A stretch of 64,000 bases of DNA, from assembly GCF_012271765.1 (NCBI RefSeq), contig NZ_VRKO01000012.1, positions 62,001 to 126,000 of the forward strand. Reading direction: 5' to 3'. The notes beneath the pieces were generated by a model. The model saw only the letters and a program-made list of their open reading frames with translations, made no database searches and was not told the DNA's origin. This document shows positions 8,106 through 18,182 of the stretch, in pieces (the stretch's first letter is position 1; each line of letters opens with the position of its first letter). The translations under genes were made by a program, and so were the position numbers. The DNA is from Erwinia rhapontici. Its GTDB lineage: Bacteria > Pseudomonadota > Gammaproteobacteria > Enterobacterales > Enterobacteriaceae.

Positions 8106-9017
8106 ATGACGACGGAACCCGATCTCAACTTACTGATTGCACTGGATGTGCTGCTGAATGAGGCCAGCGTGGCGGCAGCGGCACGCCGTCTGGGCTTAAG
8201 CGCCTCGGCCATGAGCCGCACGCTCAGCCGCCTGCGCAGCGTTACGGGCGATCCGTTGCTGGTGCGTGCCGGGCGCAACATGGTGCTGACGCCCTGGGCC
8301 GAAGCGATCCGCGAACGCAGTCAGAACGCGGTCTTAGAAGCCCGTGCGGTGCTGCGTCCTGCGGTGGCCGAACAGCATCCCGCCAGTCTGGACTGCACGT
8401 TTACGCTGCGCGCCAATGACGGATTTGTTGAAGCTTTTGGCCCGGCATTGATTGCGACAGCAGCGCTATCCGCGCCGTTGGTCCGTCTGGTTTTTGCCCC
8501 CAAACCGGAGAAAAGCGTCAAGCCGCTGCGCGAAGGACGCGTGGATCTGGAGATTGGTGTGCTGGGCGAGATGGGCCCGGAGATTCGTGTGCAGGCGCTG
8601 TTCCGCGATCGTTTCGTCGGTGTGGTGCGTCAGGGCCATCCGCTGTCGCAGTTACCTGATGTCAGCGTCAGCGACTATGTTGCCTGGGGGCATGTGGTGG
8701 CCTCACGCAGCGGACGGGCGGAAGGCCCGGTGGACCAGGCGCTGGCAGAGCAGGGCGTGCAACGCCGGGTCAGCGCCGTGGTGCCTGCTTTTCCGGCGGC
8801 GCTGGCCGTGGCGCGCGCCTCCGATCTGGTGGCGCTGGTGCCGGCATCCTTCCTGCTTAATCAGCCAGCCGGGCTGTTGTACCGTTTTGAACTGCCGGTC
8901 AAAACCGGTGCCATCACCGTGTCACAGATGTGGCACCCGCGCTCGGAAGTGGACCCGGCGCACCGCTGGCTGCGGCAACTCCTGTTGACAGTATGCCGTC
9001 AGCGGGTGCCGGATTGA
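8106..9017 (+). CDS. LysR family transcriptional regulator
   Basis: The product has 303 residues. The N-terminal winged helix-turn-helix is clear at about residues 8-66 (LNLLIALDVLLNEASVAAAARRLGLSASAMSRTLSRLR, then GDPLLVR). A type-2 periplasmic-binding-like effector domain follows (DLEIGVLGEM and related segments). Variants with this N-terminus belong to the NodD/LeuO-like branch of LysR proteins. The target is unknown; the gene is in a tight unit with ydcF rather than divergent from a target. Its last 19 bp overlap the end of the convergent glucan synthase gene. Confidence 0.9.
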   Translation: MTTEPDLNLLIALDVLLNEASVAAAARRLGLSASAMSRTLSRLRSVTGDPLLVRAGRNMVLTPWAEAIRERSQNAVLEARAVLRPAVAEQHPASLDCTFTLRANDGFVEAFGPALIATAALSAPLVRLVFAPKPEKSVKPLREGRVDLEIGVLGEMGPEIRVQALFRDRFVGVVRQGHPLSQLPDVSVSDYVAWGHVVASRSGRAEGPVDQALAEQGVQRRVSAVVPAFPAALAVARASDLVALVPASFLLNQPAGLLYRFELPVKTGAITVSQMWHPRSEVDPAHRWLRQLLLTVCRQRVPD

Positions 9018-12000
9018 TCTTCTCCTCCCAGGTGGATCGTCACATGATGGTGCTGCCCCTCATCCCGTAGGGGAATGCGATCCTCCGTCAGATCCACGCC
9101 ATCCAGCGTGATGTGATAATCCCCCTCACTGCGCACCACCTGAATATGATATTCACTGCTGCCATGCTGATACGTCAGGCTGACGGAAGGCCAGTGTGCA
9201 GGCAGTAATGGCCTGACGGCCAGCGCATCCGCATGGCGGGTAATCCCCAGTAGAGACTCCACCAGCAGGCGGTAAGCCCAGCCCGCCGATCCGGTGTACC
9301 AGCTCCATCCACCGCGTCCGGTGTGTGGTGCGACACTGTAGACATCCGCCGTCATCACCCAGGGTTCAACTTTATAGCGTGCCACCGCATCGGCATCCAG
9401 GCTGTGATTGATTGGATTGATCAACGACCACAGTTGCCAGGCTCTTTCACTGTTGCCCATTTGGGCAAAGGCCATCACCGCCCAGATAGCACCATGCGTA
9501 TACTGCCCGCCGTTTTCACGCACGCCCGGGACGTAGCCCTGAATATAGCCGGGATTCGGCCCATCGCCATTAAACGGCGGCGTTAACAGTTTGATCATCC
9601 CTGCGTTGTCATCAACCAACCGTGCATCCAGTGATTGCATGGCTTTTGCGCACTGTTCCGGCGTTCCGGCACCGGAGAGGACAGCCCAGCTCTGCGCGAT
9701 AGCATCAATCTGGCAGGCCTGCGACAGATGGGAACCCAGCGGTTCGCCGTTATCAAAATAACCGCGTCGATACCATTCACCGTCCCAGCCGGCGCTGTTA
9801 AGGTTATCGCGAAGCTGGTCTGCCTCTTTGCGGCATTGCAGGGCAATATCCGTTTGCTGCCGCTGTTCTGCCAGCGCGCCAAAACGCCGTAAAATATCGT
9901 AGAGGAAGAAGCCAAGCCAGACGCTTTCCCCTTTCCCTTCACTCCCCACCCGATTCATCCCGTCATTCCAGTCACCCGTCCCCATCAGCGGCAGGCCGTG
10001 TTGCCCAAAACGCAGGCCGTGGAGCAGGGCTTTCAGACCATGCAGCCAGACGGTATCTTCGTGAGCACTGATGGTGGGCTGCTCGTAAACGGACTCTTCA
10101 CCGGGCTGCGGATGTTTGCCTTCCAGCCAGGGGACGGACTCCTCCAGCAGCGTTATATCGCCGGTCGTGGTGATGTAATGACAAATCGCCAGCGGCAACC
10201 AGAGGTAATCATCCGAACAGTGAGTACGCACGCCATTCCCGAGAGGAGGATGCCACCAGTGCTGGACATCGCCCTCAATAAACTGCCGGGAGGCACAAAG
10301 AACAATCTGTTCACGCAGGCGCTCAGGTGCGGTGTGACTCAGGGCAAGCGTATCCTGCAACTGGTCACGGAAACCGAAGGCGCCGCCCGACTGGTAGTAA
10401 CCGCTGCGCGCCATAATGCGACAGGCCAGCGTCTGGTACAGCAACCAGCCGTTCACCAGCAGGTTGACCGTTGGATCGGGCGTGGTTACCACCACTTTAT
10501 CCAGAATCCGGTGCCAGTACTGATGAACCTGCGCCAGCTCATGGCGAGCAGCATCCTCATCCAGATATTGGGCGATAAGCGCTTCCGCCTCCTGCTGATT
10601 TTGCCCCACGCCCAGTACAAAGATGAACGTGCGCTGGTCGCCATCAATAAGCGTGGTGGCTGACTGCACCGCCGCACAGGGATCAAGCCCTGCGCCCGTG
10701 GTATCCGGCAGTCGCTGCTGTTGCATCGCCGCTGGGGAACGGCGTGAACCGTGACGGCCGAGGAAGGCCCGCCTGTCACCTGTCAGTGAACAGTGTGCCC
10801 CGGTCACCGCGAAGAATGCCGTTCTTTCAGAGCCGTTGCTGTTGTAGTAGTTACTGGCCAGCACACCGCAGCCGGTGCGAACAGTGGAAGGGTGCGTGAT
10901 GATATGCATGGCTGACTTGCTGCGCGATTCACCCAGCGTCCATTCAACATAACCCGTGACAGAGATTTTCCGAATGCGGCCTGAGTTGTTGGTAAGGGTT
11001 AAAATGGCCAGCTTCACCGGCGCATGCTCAGCGACCAGCACGGTCAGCTCGCTATCCAGCCCGGTTTCTCGGTGGCTGAAGACGCTGTAGCCAAACCCGT
11101 GACGGCTCAGATAAGGGCCGCGCCCCTGTACGGGTAGAGTGGTGGGTGACCAGACGGCACCGGTTTCTTCATCACGCAGATAGAAGGCCTCCCCTGAACG
11201 GTCACTGACGGGATCGTTCTCCCAGGGCGTGAGACGGTATTCGTGCGCATTTTCATACCAGGTATAGGCTTGTCCGGCCTCCGAAATCACGGTGCCGAAC
11301 TGCGCATTGGCCATTACGTTCGACCAGGGTGCAGGCGTGGATCCACGTTCATCCAGCAGGATTTGATATTCGCGCCCGTCGGGAGAAAAGCCCCCCCGGC
11401 CGTTGAAACAAAGCAGCGCAGCGGTATCCGGCTGCCAGTCAAGGTGCTGGTTCACCGGGAGTACGGCTGGCGTGACCAGGGCAAGCGACGAGGAGACGGC
11501 ACCCTGAACACGCAAATTGAGTTGTTCTTCCAGCCCACCCGCGCGATCGTCAATCACAACCCGTGCCACACTCAGCAGCAGCGTGCGATCCTCTGCGGAG
11601 AGATGCTGACCATTCCGTAAGAAAATCCCTCCCGACTTATCCGTCATTCCTGGCGCAGACTTGGCGGCGATCAGGTCCATAATCTGGTTGTGCAGGGTCT
11701 GCTGATAGCCTCCCGGGCCATCATTGAGGATCACCAGGTCGACCGCCAGACCCTTCAGACGCCAGTAATGATGGGCCTGCATCAGCGTATTGATCAGCGG
11801 AATACTGTCCGAATGCGTAATATTCAGGATCACAATCGGCAGATCGCCGGAGATACTCCAGCCCCACAGACCGCTCTGCCCACGACGATTACGGGCAATA
11901 ATCTGCGCCTCTGCACGCAGTTCAGGGCCAGGGAACAGCACGGCGCTGGCAAGGCGATTGAACAATGACGCATCGTCTTCATTGGCATTAATCTGTCGCA

Positions 12001-15000
12001 GCACAATCTGGCTGTGTGACCATGCCAGTTCAAAGACGCGATCGGCAATCGGGGAGTCGCGGTATTTCTCCAGCAATGCCTGGCTCTGTTCTCGACTGCC
12101 CGTGACGCCGTAAACGATATCGAGGGTGACCGGTACGCCGGGGAGTAACACCAGCGGCTGGCGCAGGGCGATCACCGGGTCGAGTACAGCACCGACGTTA
12201 TTGCTCAGCGGCCCGCTCCGGGTGGGAGCCAGGGCGTTAGCGGTATCATTCCCGCGCCCAAGAAAAGCGGCACGATCGGTTTCAAATGAGGCCGTTTTCT
12301 CCGTTCGACCATGCACCACCATCATATGGAACAGCCACGGGCTCTGTTCCTCCGGCGTGCGTGCCCGGCGGTGACAGAGAATCGCTTCCTGGGCAGAGAC
12401 CCACTCGGTCTGAACAAACAGGTTGCTGAAGGCGGGGTGGGACAGATCGCTGTCGGCGGAAGCCAGCACCACTTCGGCGTAGCTGGTGAGTTCCACCGTC
12501 CGTGGCTGACGACCCCTGTTGACCAGCGTGATACGACGCAGCTCGATGTCATCTTCGGGGGAAACGACAATCTGCGTTTTAATATGCAGCGTTCCCTGCC
12601 TGCGCGTGAACTCTGCGCCGGCATCGGTGAAGGAGGCTTTGTAATCATCGGGCGTTGAGCCGGAAGGCTGCCAGGTGTTGCTCCACACTTCGCCGCTTTT
12701 CACATCGCTGATGTAGCAGCAGGAACCCCAGTTATCACAGGTGGTATCGCTGCGCCAGCGGGTGAGGGCCAGATCGTTCCAGCGGCTGTAGCCGCCACCT
12801 GCCTGTGTCACCATCAGATGATAACGCGCGTTCGACAACAGCTGAACTTCAGGCGCGGCGCTGTCCACATCCGTGAATTCCCGCGGATCATAGTGAACCG
12901 GTAACAGCGTTCCTTCCGGCGCATCGAAGTGCCTGCGCGGACTGTAGAGCTCGATATTATTCGGCACCCGCTCTTGCAACAGCAGACGTGCTGACTGAAA
13001 AGCCGGGACAGCCATAAACCGGTCTGTCATCGGGGCATTGTGTAACAGGTGAGATAATGCCTGAAACGACATGCCCTGGTGATGGGCCATCCAGGAGCGA
13101 ACAACGGCAAACCGCTGGCCGCTGGCCTGGCGGGAAGGGGTGTAATCCAGCGCTTCATAAAAGCCATATTCGCCACGCGCACCGTTTTTTTCCAGTACGA
13201 CAAGATTGTCACAGGCTTTGTGAGGCGCAACCAGCAGTGCCAGGAAAGTGGCATAAGGGGCCACCACCATATCGCCCGCCAGGCCGCGTTTTAGTCCAAG
13301 ACCGGGGACACCAAAGGCGTGGTACTGATAATTTTGTAGGGGGTCAAACGCGTAATACCCTGACTCTGAAATGCCCCAGGGCACGCCACGCTGTTTTCCC
13401 CACTCAATCTGCCGATGCACCGCAGAAAGGCTCATCTGTTTCAGCAGGCTGCCCGGATAGGTGGGCATCACCAGATTGGGCATTAAGTACTCGAACATCG
13501 AGCCACTCCAGGACATCAGCGCCGTATCGCGATCGATGCGGGTAAACAGGCGTCCCAGGGCAAACCAGCTCTTGAGTGGTAGCTGATTGGTGGCAATGGT
13601 CAGGTAGGTGGTCAGACGGATCTCGGAGGGGAAGAGATCGTAATGACTGGTGTCCAGCCTGTTATTGTCACAGTCATAGCCGACGCTGAGCTGACTGGTC
13701 ACCTCATTGTAGAGGAAGGTGAAATCCATGTGGGCATGTGCCGCCAGCCGCTGTTCCAGTTCGGCAATAATATCGATCTGCATGCGAGCCGCTGCCAGCG
13801 CTTCTACTGTGGGTGTACCTGCTCCTGCTGGCGTTGCGGTTGACAGCCACGTCAGCGAAGGCAGCGTGGCCTCCTGCCAGCCTGCAGTGACCCAACCCAG
13901 CAGTGAGGACCAGGCATGGCAGAATAATGTCAGCTGGCGCTGAAGATGACCAATCCAGTGACTGATGGGGTCATTGTCTTCGGAGAGGGTGGGATGCAGG
14001 CGCAGGCTCAATGCCTGCATTTTTCTGAGCTCGCCGAGTAACTGTGCCGCAGGCAGTTCATGCGCGTTGCGACAGTGCTTATGCAGCTGGCGCAGAGTGG
14101 TCGGCGCATGTTGTCCCCAGCGGTTTTCCAGCAGCGTGATGGTGTCATCCAGGCCTGCCAGCATCCGATCAATATCGATGACGGGCTGGGTACGTAACTG
14201 CGATAAACCGGCACTCAGCGTCAGCAGATGCCCGGCCATATTTCCACTGTCCACGCTGGAGACATAGCGTGGATTCAGTGGCTTCAGCGTACGGGTGTCG
14301 TACCAGTTGTAGAGGTGCCCACGGTAATGCTCCATTTTATCCAGCGTGTCCAGGGTGAGCGATACACGCCTCAGTACTTCACCGGCGGGGATATAGCCGA
14401 AGTCACAGGCCGTCAGGTTTGCCATCAGCGACAAACCAATATTCGTGGGTGACGTGCGATGAGCAACGGTGGGCTGCGGAAACTCCTGATAATTATCCGG
14501 TGGCAGCCAGTTTTCTTCGGCCTGGGTGAAGTGGTCGAAGAATGCCCAGATTTCACGACTGTTGTGGCGTAAAAAACGTTTCTGTCCGGCATTCAGCGCT
14601 GCCGCGACAGGCGCAGGGGAACGGCTGAGCCAGCTCAGGATCAAGGGGGTCAGGCACCACAGCATGCCGATGGGAAGGGCAAAAACAAGCAGTAGCGGGG
14701 CATAACGGGCGGTTAACGCTGGCAGCAACACACCGCAAACCACGTTGAATGCCATGGCACGGTAAAACCGCAGCGGGGAGGTTTTGTTTCCCTCGTGACA
14801 GGGGTCAACACTGGCCCACTGATTGAGGTGACGGTGTGAAACACCCAAACGCCATAGCGTTTTCACAATCGCCAGCAACGAGAAGGCGGCCTCATGCGGC
14901 AGGGTGGCAAAGTTAAGAATAAGGTGTGTCAGGCGGCGCAGCGTTCCCGACGCGACAGCCGTCAGGCGCTGCCAGACAGGCCGATTACTAAACAACAGAT

Positions 15001-17596
15001 CCTGAACGATGGCCAGAGCAGCAGGCAACAGCAGAACCAGGGCCAGCATGACGAGCCAGTAGTGTGGGTTGGGGACCAGCAGCAGAGCGGAAAATATCAG
15101 CAGCAGCAGCGACGGCGCAACCAGGCTCCGGCGAAGATTATCGAATAATTTCCAGCGTGATAAGGTACTTAACGGGTTTTTCTCACGTGAACCATCCGCT
15201 TTTTTCACCCGGAACGTCAGCCAGTTGAGCAACTGCCAGTCGCCACGAATCCAGCGGGTGCGGCGTGCAACATCAGAGAGATAATTGGCCGGATACTTTT
15301 CATAAAGCAGCACTTCGCTCAGTAACCCGGAGCGGGCATAACAGCCTTCCAGCAGATCGTGGCTCAGTACCAGATTATCGGGACAGGTGTTCTGCATGGA
15401 CTGCGTAAAGATATCGACATCATAGATGCCTTTGCCAACGAAGGCGCCTTCACCAAACAAATCTTGATAGATATCAGACGACATCATCGAATAAGGGTTG
15501 TTACCCGGTACGCTGCTACAGATAGCGGCATAGCGCCCCTGTCCTGACAGGGGGATTTCTTCAGCCAGACCTGGCTGCAAAATCCCGTAACCTTTAATCA
15601 CTCTACCTGTCGCGGCATCATAAACCGGATGATTCAGCGGGTGCGCCATGGTGGCCACCAGTTTGTGCGCCGTGTCACGGGGCAATACCGTATCGCTATC
15701 CAGTGTGATCACGTACCTGACGCGGGCAGGGAACGGTTTCTCATCCCCGACGCGGTGGGAAAATTGCGAGCCTGGCTGGCGCAACCAGCTGTTCAACGCC
15801 GCCAGTTTTCCCCGTTTGCGTTCATAGCCCATCCACACACCTTGCTGCGGGTTCCATTCGGGTGAGCGGTGCAGCAAAAGGAACAGCGGGCGATCCGCCG
15901 CATAGCGACGGTTCAGGGCGTCGACCTGTGAAAGCGCCCATGCCAGCAGCGCATCATTTTCAGGAGAGTGTTCTGTCTCCGCGTCACTGAAATCGGTCAG
16001 CAGCGCAAAATAGAGATGGGCACTGTTATTCCCCAGATAACAGACCTCCAGGCTATTCAGCAATGCATCGGTTGCCTGACGGCTGGTCAGCAGGCAGGGA
16101 ATGGCAATCAGTGTACTGAATTCTGCCGGTACGCCGCTGGAAAAATCCATCCGCGGCAATGGCTCCGGTGTGCGAAACCGCGTTGTCGCCTCACTGAGCA
16201 GATGCAGAACCACCTGACCGATCGCCATCGACAGTGGAACCGCCAGCAGCAACAGCGGCCAGCGCAGCCCCTGTTCCGCAGTCGCATGCAACACCTCTGC
16301 AGTACAAGCAACGGTCAACAGACTCAGGCTGCCGAGCCAGGCGAGCAGGGGTTCCTGATTGAATCGATGACGCAGATGCGTTAGCCAGTTGGTGTTGGCG
16401 GCCAGGCGTTTTTCCAGCACATGACGGTCTTCGCCGATCAGATACTGGCCGATATGATGCTGCGGTAGGATGGCACTGGCCGCCTGTGACAATGCCAGCA
16501 CGTGGCGGGTCACGTCCAGTTCACTAAAGCGGCTGGTGCGGGCCAGTTTCTCGATCACGTGCCGGTAATGGTCTCGGGTATCAAAGTGCATCAACGGGTA
16601 GATCCCGGCAGGATCCTGAAGCAGCATCTGCTCGACCAGGCTTTGAGCTTCACAAAAATCGGCCCAGTTGGTTTCACTTAACAGCCGCAATCCGGCAATG
16701 CTGTTACTGACAGAGAGCTGGCTGGCCGCGAGTTGCTGATTAAAACGGTGGATCAGCAGATCGGTGGTGATGCCGGTTTTCACCAGTCGCTGTTCCATCC
16801 AGGTCAGGGGCAGGGCAAGCAGGTTGCCACGCCCCTGCAATCTGCGGACCAGTTCGGCAACAAACGCGCTGCTGAGTGGCGGGCGGGATCGCGCCATATC
16901 AGCGATGACCATCACCAGGTCGGCCGGGGTCGTTTCAGCACAGGTGATAATCTGGCTGACCCACTCATCGGCGAGGTTACGCTCCTTTTGCGCCTGAGCC
17001 ACTTCGCTGCTCACGCGGCGCAGATTTTCGATAAGCGCAAGGCGTAACATGCCGGGCAAGGCCCAGAGTTCTCCCAGCGTGAGTGGCGTTACCTGCTGAT
17101 AGGCGTTGATATAGCCCGACAGACTGCTGACATCCCAGCGCCCGTCACCGTGAGCAATGGCTTCGGAAGCAATATCATAAATACGCGGGCAGGCATGAGG
17201 GGAGGCCAGTACTGGAAGGCCTTTGCCAAAGTTTTTTGGCAAATGATGACGCACCATGCGGATCTGTTCTTCAATCAGATAATAGTTGTCCAGCAACCAT
17301 TCGCCCGCTGGGGCAATACTGATTTTATCGACTTTATTGAGCAGATAGCAGTTTTGGGCAATGACTGATTCATTGTCGTCCAGACGTTTCAGCAGATACC
17401 AGGGGATTTTATCAGGTGATAATCGATGCGAACGCGCCAGTTTCTGACCGAAATGCGCCATCTGGGCGGCTGAAAATAATTCTGCTTTAATCACACTATC
17501 CATCGCCCGGGCAGGTGCCCCCGTCCAGGCTGTTTTTATTGTGGCGATTTTTGCGCGTAACATCGTCATAAATGGAGATTTAATGCTTAATTTCAT
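8999..17596 (-). CDS. ndvB: Cyclic beta-1,2-glucan synthase (NdvB/ChvB type)
   Basis: This giant 2865-residue inner-membrane enzyme uses UDP-glucose to build and cyclise beta-1,2-glucan in the periplasmic pathway. The N-terminal cytosolic region is followed by membrane helices at about 410-465. A GT84 glycosyltransferase domain follows, with the DSDTVLPRD motif near residue 632 and RTRWIRGDW near 784. More helices lie at about 815-865 and 950-985. A glycoamylase-like domain (WGISESGYYAFDP) is near 1400-1430. The C-terminal GH94 phosphorylase-like chain-length domain carries GTGDWNDGMN near 2540, containing the expected catalytic Asp. The length matches rhizobial NdvB/ChvB, where cyclic glucan serves osmoadaptation and host interaction. 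I see no frameshift. The start is the ATG just after GACGAGCAATAAT. Codon use looks like that of its neighbours. Confidence 0.95.
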   Translation of the reverse strand: MKLSIKSPFMTMLRAKIATIKTAWTGAPARAMDSVIKAELFSAAQMAHFGQKLARSHRLSPDKIPWYLLKRLDDNESVIAQNCYLLNKVDKISIAPAGEWLLDNYYLIEEQIRMVRHHLPKNFGKGLPVLASPHACPRIYDIASEAIAHGDGRWDVSSLSGYINAYQQVTPLTLGELWALPGMLRLALIENLRRVSSEVAQAQKERNLADEWVSQIITCAETTPADLVMVIADMARSRPPLSSAFVAELVRRLQGRGNLLALPLTWMEQRLVKTGITTDLLIHRFNQQLAASQLSVSNSIAGLRLLSETNWADFCEAQSLVEQMLLQDPAGIYPLMHFDTRDHYRHVIEKLARTSRFSELDVTRHVLALSQAASAILPQHHIGQYLIGEDRHVLEKRLAANTNWLTHLRHRFNQEPLLAWLGSLSLLTVACTAEVLHATAEQGLRWPLLLLAVPLSMAIGQVVLHLLSEATTRFRTPEPLPRMDFSSGVPAEFSTLIAIPCLLTSRQATDALLNSLEVCYLGNNSAHLYFALLTDFSDAETEHSPENDALLAWALSQVDALNRRYAADRPLFLLLHRSPEWNPQQGVWMGYERKRGKLAALNSWLRQPGSQFSHRVGDEKPFPARVRYVITLDSDTVLPRDTAHKLVATMAHPLNHPVYDAATGRVIKGYGILQPGLAEEIPLSGQGRYAAICSSVPGNNPYSMMSSDIYQDLFGEGAFVGKGIYDVDIFTQSMQNTCPDNLVLSHDLLEGCYARSGLLSEVLLYEKYPANYLSDVARRTRWIRGDWQLLNWLTFRVKKADGSREKNPLSTLSRWKLFDNLRRSLVAPSLLLLIFSALLLVPNPHYWLVMLALVLLLPAALAIVQDLLFSNRPVWQRLTAVASGTLRRLTHLILNFATLPHEAAFSLLAIVKTLWRLGVSHRHLNQWASVDPCHEGNKTSPLRFYRAMAFNVVCGVLLPALTARYAPLLLVFALPIGMLWCLTPLILSWLSRSPAPVAAALNAGQKRFLRHNSREIWAFFDHFTQAEENWLPPDNYQEFPQPTVAHRTSPTNIGLSLMANLTACDFGYIPAGEVLRRVSLTLDTLDKMEHYRGHLYNWYDTRTLKPLNPRYVSSVDSGNMAGHLLTLSAGLSQLRTQPVIDIDRMLAGLDDTITLLENRWGQHAPTTLRQLHKHCRNAHELPAAQLLGELRKMQALSLRLHPTLSEDNDPISHWIGHLQRQLTLFCHAWSSLLGWVTAGWQEATLPSLTWLSTATPAGAGTPTVEALAAARMQIDIIAELEQRLAAHAHMDFTFLYNEVTSQLSVGYDCDNNRLDTSHYDLFPSEIRLTTYLTIATNQLPLKSWFALGRLFTRIDRDTALMSWSGSMFEYLMPNLVMPTYPGSLLKQMSLSAVHRQIEWGKQRGVPWGISESGYYAFDPLQNYQYHAFGVPGLGLKRGLAGDMVVAPYATFLALLVAPHKACDNLVVLEKNGARGEYGFYEALDYTPSRQASGQRFAVVRSWMAHHQGMSFQALSHLLHNAPMTDRFMAVPAFQSARLLLQERVPNNIELYSPRRHFDAPEGTLLPVHYDPREFTDVDSAAPEVQLLSNARYHLMVTQAGGGYSRWNDLALTRWRSDTTCDNWGSCCYISDVKSGEVWSNTWQPSGSTPDDYKASFTDAGAEFTRRQGTLHIKTQIVVSPEDDIELRRITLVNRGRQPRTVELTSYAEVVLASADSDLSHPAFSNLFVQTEWVSAQEAILCHRRARTPEEQSPWLFHMMVVHGRTEKTASFETDRAAFLGRGNDTANALAPTRSGPLSNNVGAVLDPVIALRQPLVLLPGVPVTLDIVYGVTGSREQSQALLEKYRDSPIADRVFELAWSHSQIVLRQINANEDDASLFNRLASAVLFPGPELRAEAQIIARNRRGQSGLWGWSISGDLPIVILNITHSDSIPLINTLMQAHHYWRLKGLAVDLVILNDGPGGYQQTLHNQIMDLIAAKSAPGMTDKSGGIFLRNGQHLSAEDRTLLLSVARVVIDDRAGGLEEQLNLRVQGAVSSSLALVTPAVLPVNQHLDWQPDTAALLCFNGRGGFSPDGREYQILLDERGSTPAPWSNVMANAQFGTVISEAGQAYTWYENAHEYRLTPWENDPVSDRSGEAFYLRDEETGAVWSPTTLPVQGRGPYLSRHGFGYSVFSHRETGLDSELTVLVAEHAPVKLAILTLTNNSGRIRKISVTGYVEWTLGESRSKSAMHIITHPSTVRTGCGVLASNYYNSNGSERTAFFAVTGAHCSLTGDRRAFLGRHGSRRSPAAMQQQRLPDTTGAGLDPCAAVQSATTLIDGDQRTFIFVLGVGQNQQEAEALIAQYLDEDAARHELAQVHQYWHRILDKVVVTTPDPTVNLLVNGWLLYQTLACRIMARSGYYQSGGAFGFRDQLQDTLALSHTAPERLREQIVLCASRQFIEGDVQHWWHPPLGNGVRTHCSDDYLWLPLAICHYITTTGDITLLEESVPWLEGKHPQPGEESVYEQPTISAHEDTVWLHGLKALLHGLRFGQHGLPLMGTGDWNDGMNRVGSEGKGESVWLGFFLYDILRRFGALAEQRQQTDIALQCRKEADQLRDNLNSAGWDGEWYRRGYFDNGEPLGSHLSQACQIDAIAQSWAVLSGAGTPEQCAKAMQSLDARLVDDNAGMIKLLTPPFNGDGPNPGYIQGYVPGVRENGGQYTHGAIWAVMAFAQMGNSERAWQLWSLINPINHSLDADAVARYKVEPWVMTADVYSVAPHTGRGGWSWYTGSAGWAYRLLVESLLGITRHADALAVRPLLPAHWPSVSLTYQHGSSEYHIQVVRSEGDYHITLDGVDLTEDRIPLRDEGQHHHVTIHLGGEDQSGTR

Positions 17597-17731
17597 ATTA
17601 TTGCTCGTCAGGCGGGGAAACGCACAGGAGCAGTTGTGAAATCATTTCAGAAACGATCTCTCTGAATGGTGTAAACAATCAAAATTCAGCAGCTGCGAGA
17701 AGGGTGGTCGGTGAAATAGGTGAAGTCGCGT

Positions 17732-17899
17732 TTACTGATGATTAACAATAAACAGTGATTTACAGGCAGGGCAAAGTAATGTCTGGTTTTGACGAATTTT
17801 GCTGGCTGCATGAGATGAACGGTGTCCACACAACGGGCACGTTACCGTCGATGTCGTTGCCGTGTTAATACGCTTCATAACATCACTAAGAAATGACAT
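17732..17899 (-). CDS. YnfU-like small zinc-ribbon protein
   Basis: This 55-residue protein was found by reading the reverse strand. Two CxxC knuckles (CPLCGH and CPACK), 20 residues apart, make a classic zinc ribbon, with the typical end KSLFIVNHQ. This closely resembles the small E. coli YnfU zinc-binding protein (from memory). GAGG lies 8 bp upstream of the ATG at 17899. It sits alone between the glucan synthase gene and another short reverse-strand gene. Function is unknown; the family is described as a small stress- or cold-associated protein, which I cannot test here. Confidence 0.75.
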   Translation of the reverse strand: MSFLSDVMKRINTATTSTVTCPLCGHRSSHAASKIRQNQTLLCPACKSLFIVNHQ

Positions 17900-17933
17900 G
17901 GTACAGGCCTCACAAAACGAGAAATTAATTTCA

Positions 17934-18182
17934 TTATGGCGATTTAGTTGTTTTTTTAAATTCTTTTATCCAGTTAGTGTAGAGATCTATCATTGCCACA
18001 ATGTCTGTTCCTGGCGAAACATCACGGATAAATAATTTTGCTTTATTTTCATTGACATCAAAGGCATACAATGAAGTTTTGGCATTAAAGGTTCCATGAT
18101 CGCCATCCTGAACAATGTTGGCATGATCGAATTTGATCAACGGCCACTTTTCCAGACGCGAGAAGAGATGATTTTTATCCAT
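17934..18182 (-). CDS. Hypothetical small protein (82 residues)
   Basis: The predicted product has 82 residues, no signal peptide and no membrane segment. It is polar with a Lys-rich tail (WIKEFKKTTKSP). GGAGAG lies just upstream of the ATG. The local DNA is clearly more AT-rich than the flanking glucan synthase gene, which suggests acquired or fast-evolving sequence. I do not recognise the family. It may be co-transcribed with the ynfU-like gene 34 bp downstream. Confidence 0.55.
   Translation of the reverse strand: MDKNHLFSRLEKWPLIKFDHANIVQDGDHGTFNAKTSLYAFDVNENKAKLFIRDVSPGTDIVAMIDLYTNWIKEFKKTTKSP

Noticed and set aside
9998..10663. 221-residue frame antisense to the glucan synthase
   Set aside because: It lies wholly inside the GH94 domain coding region and has no family features.
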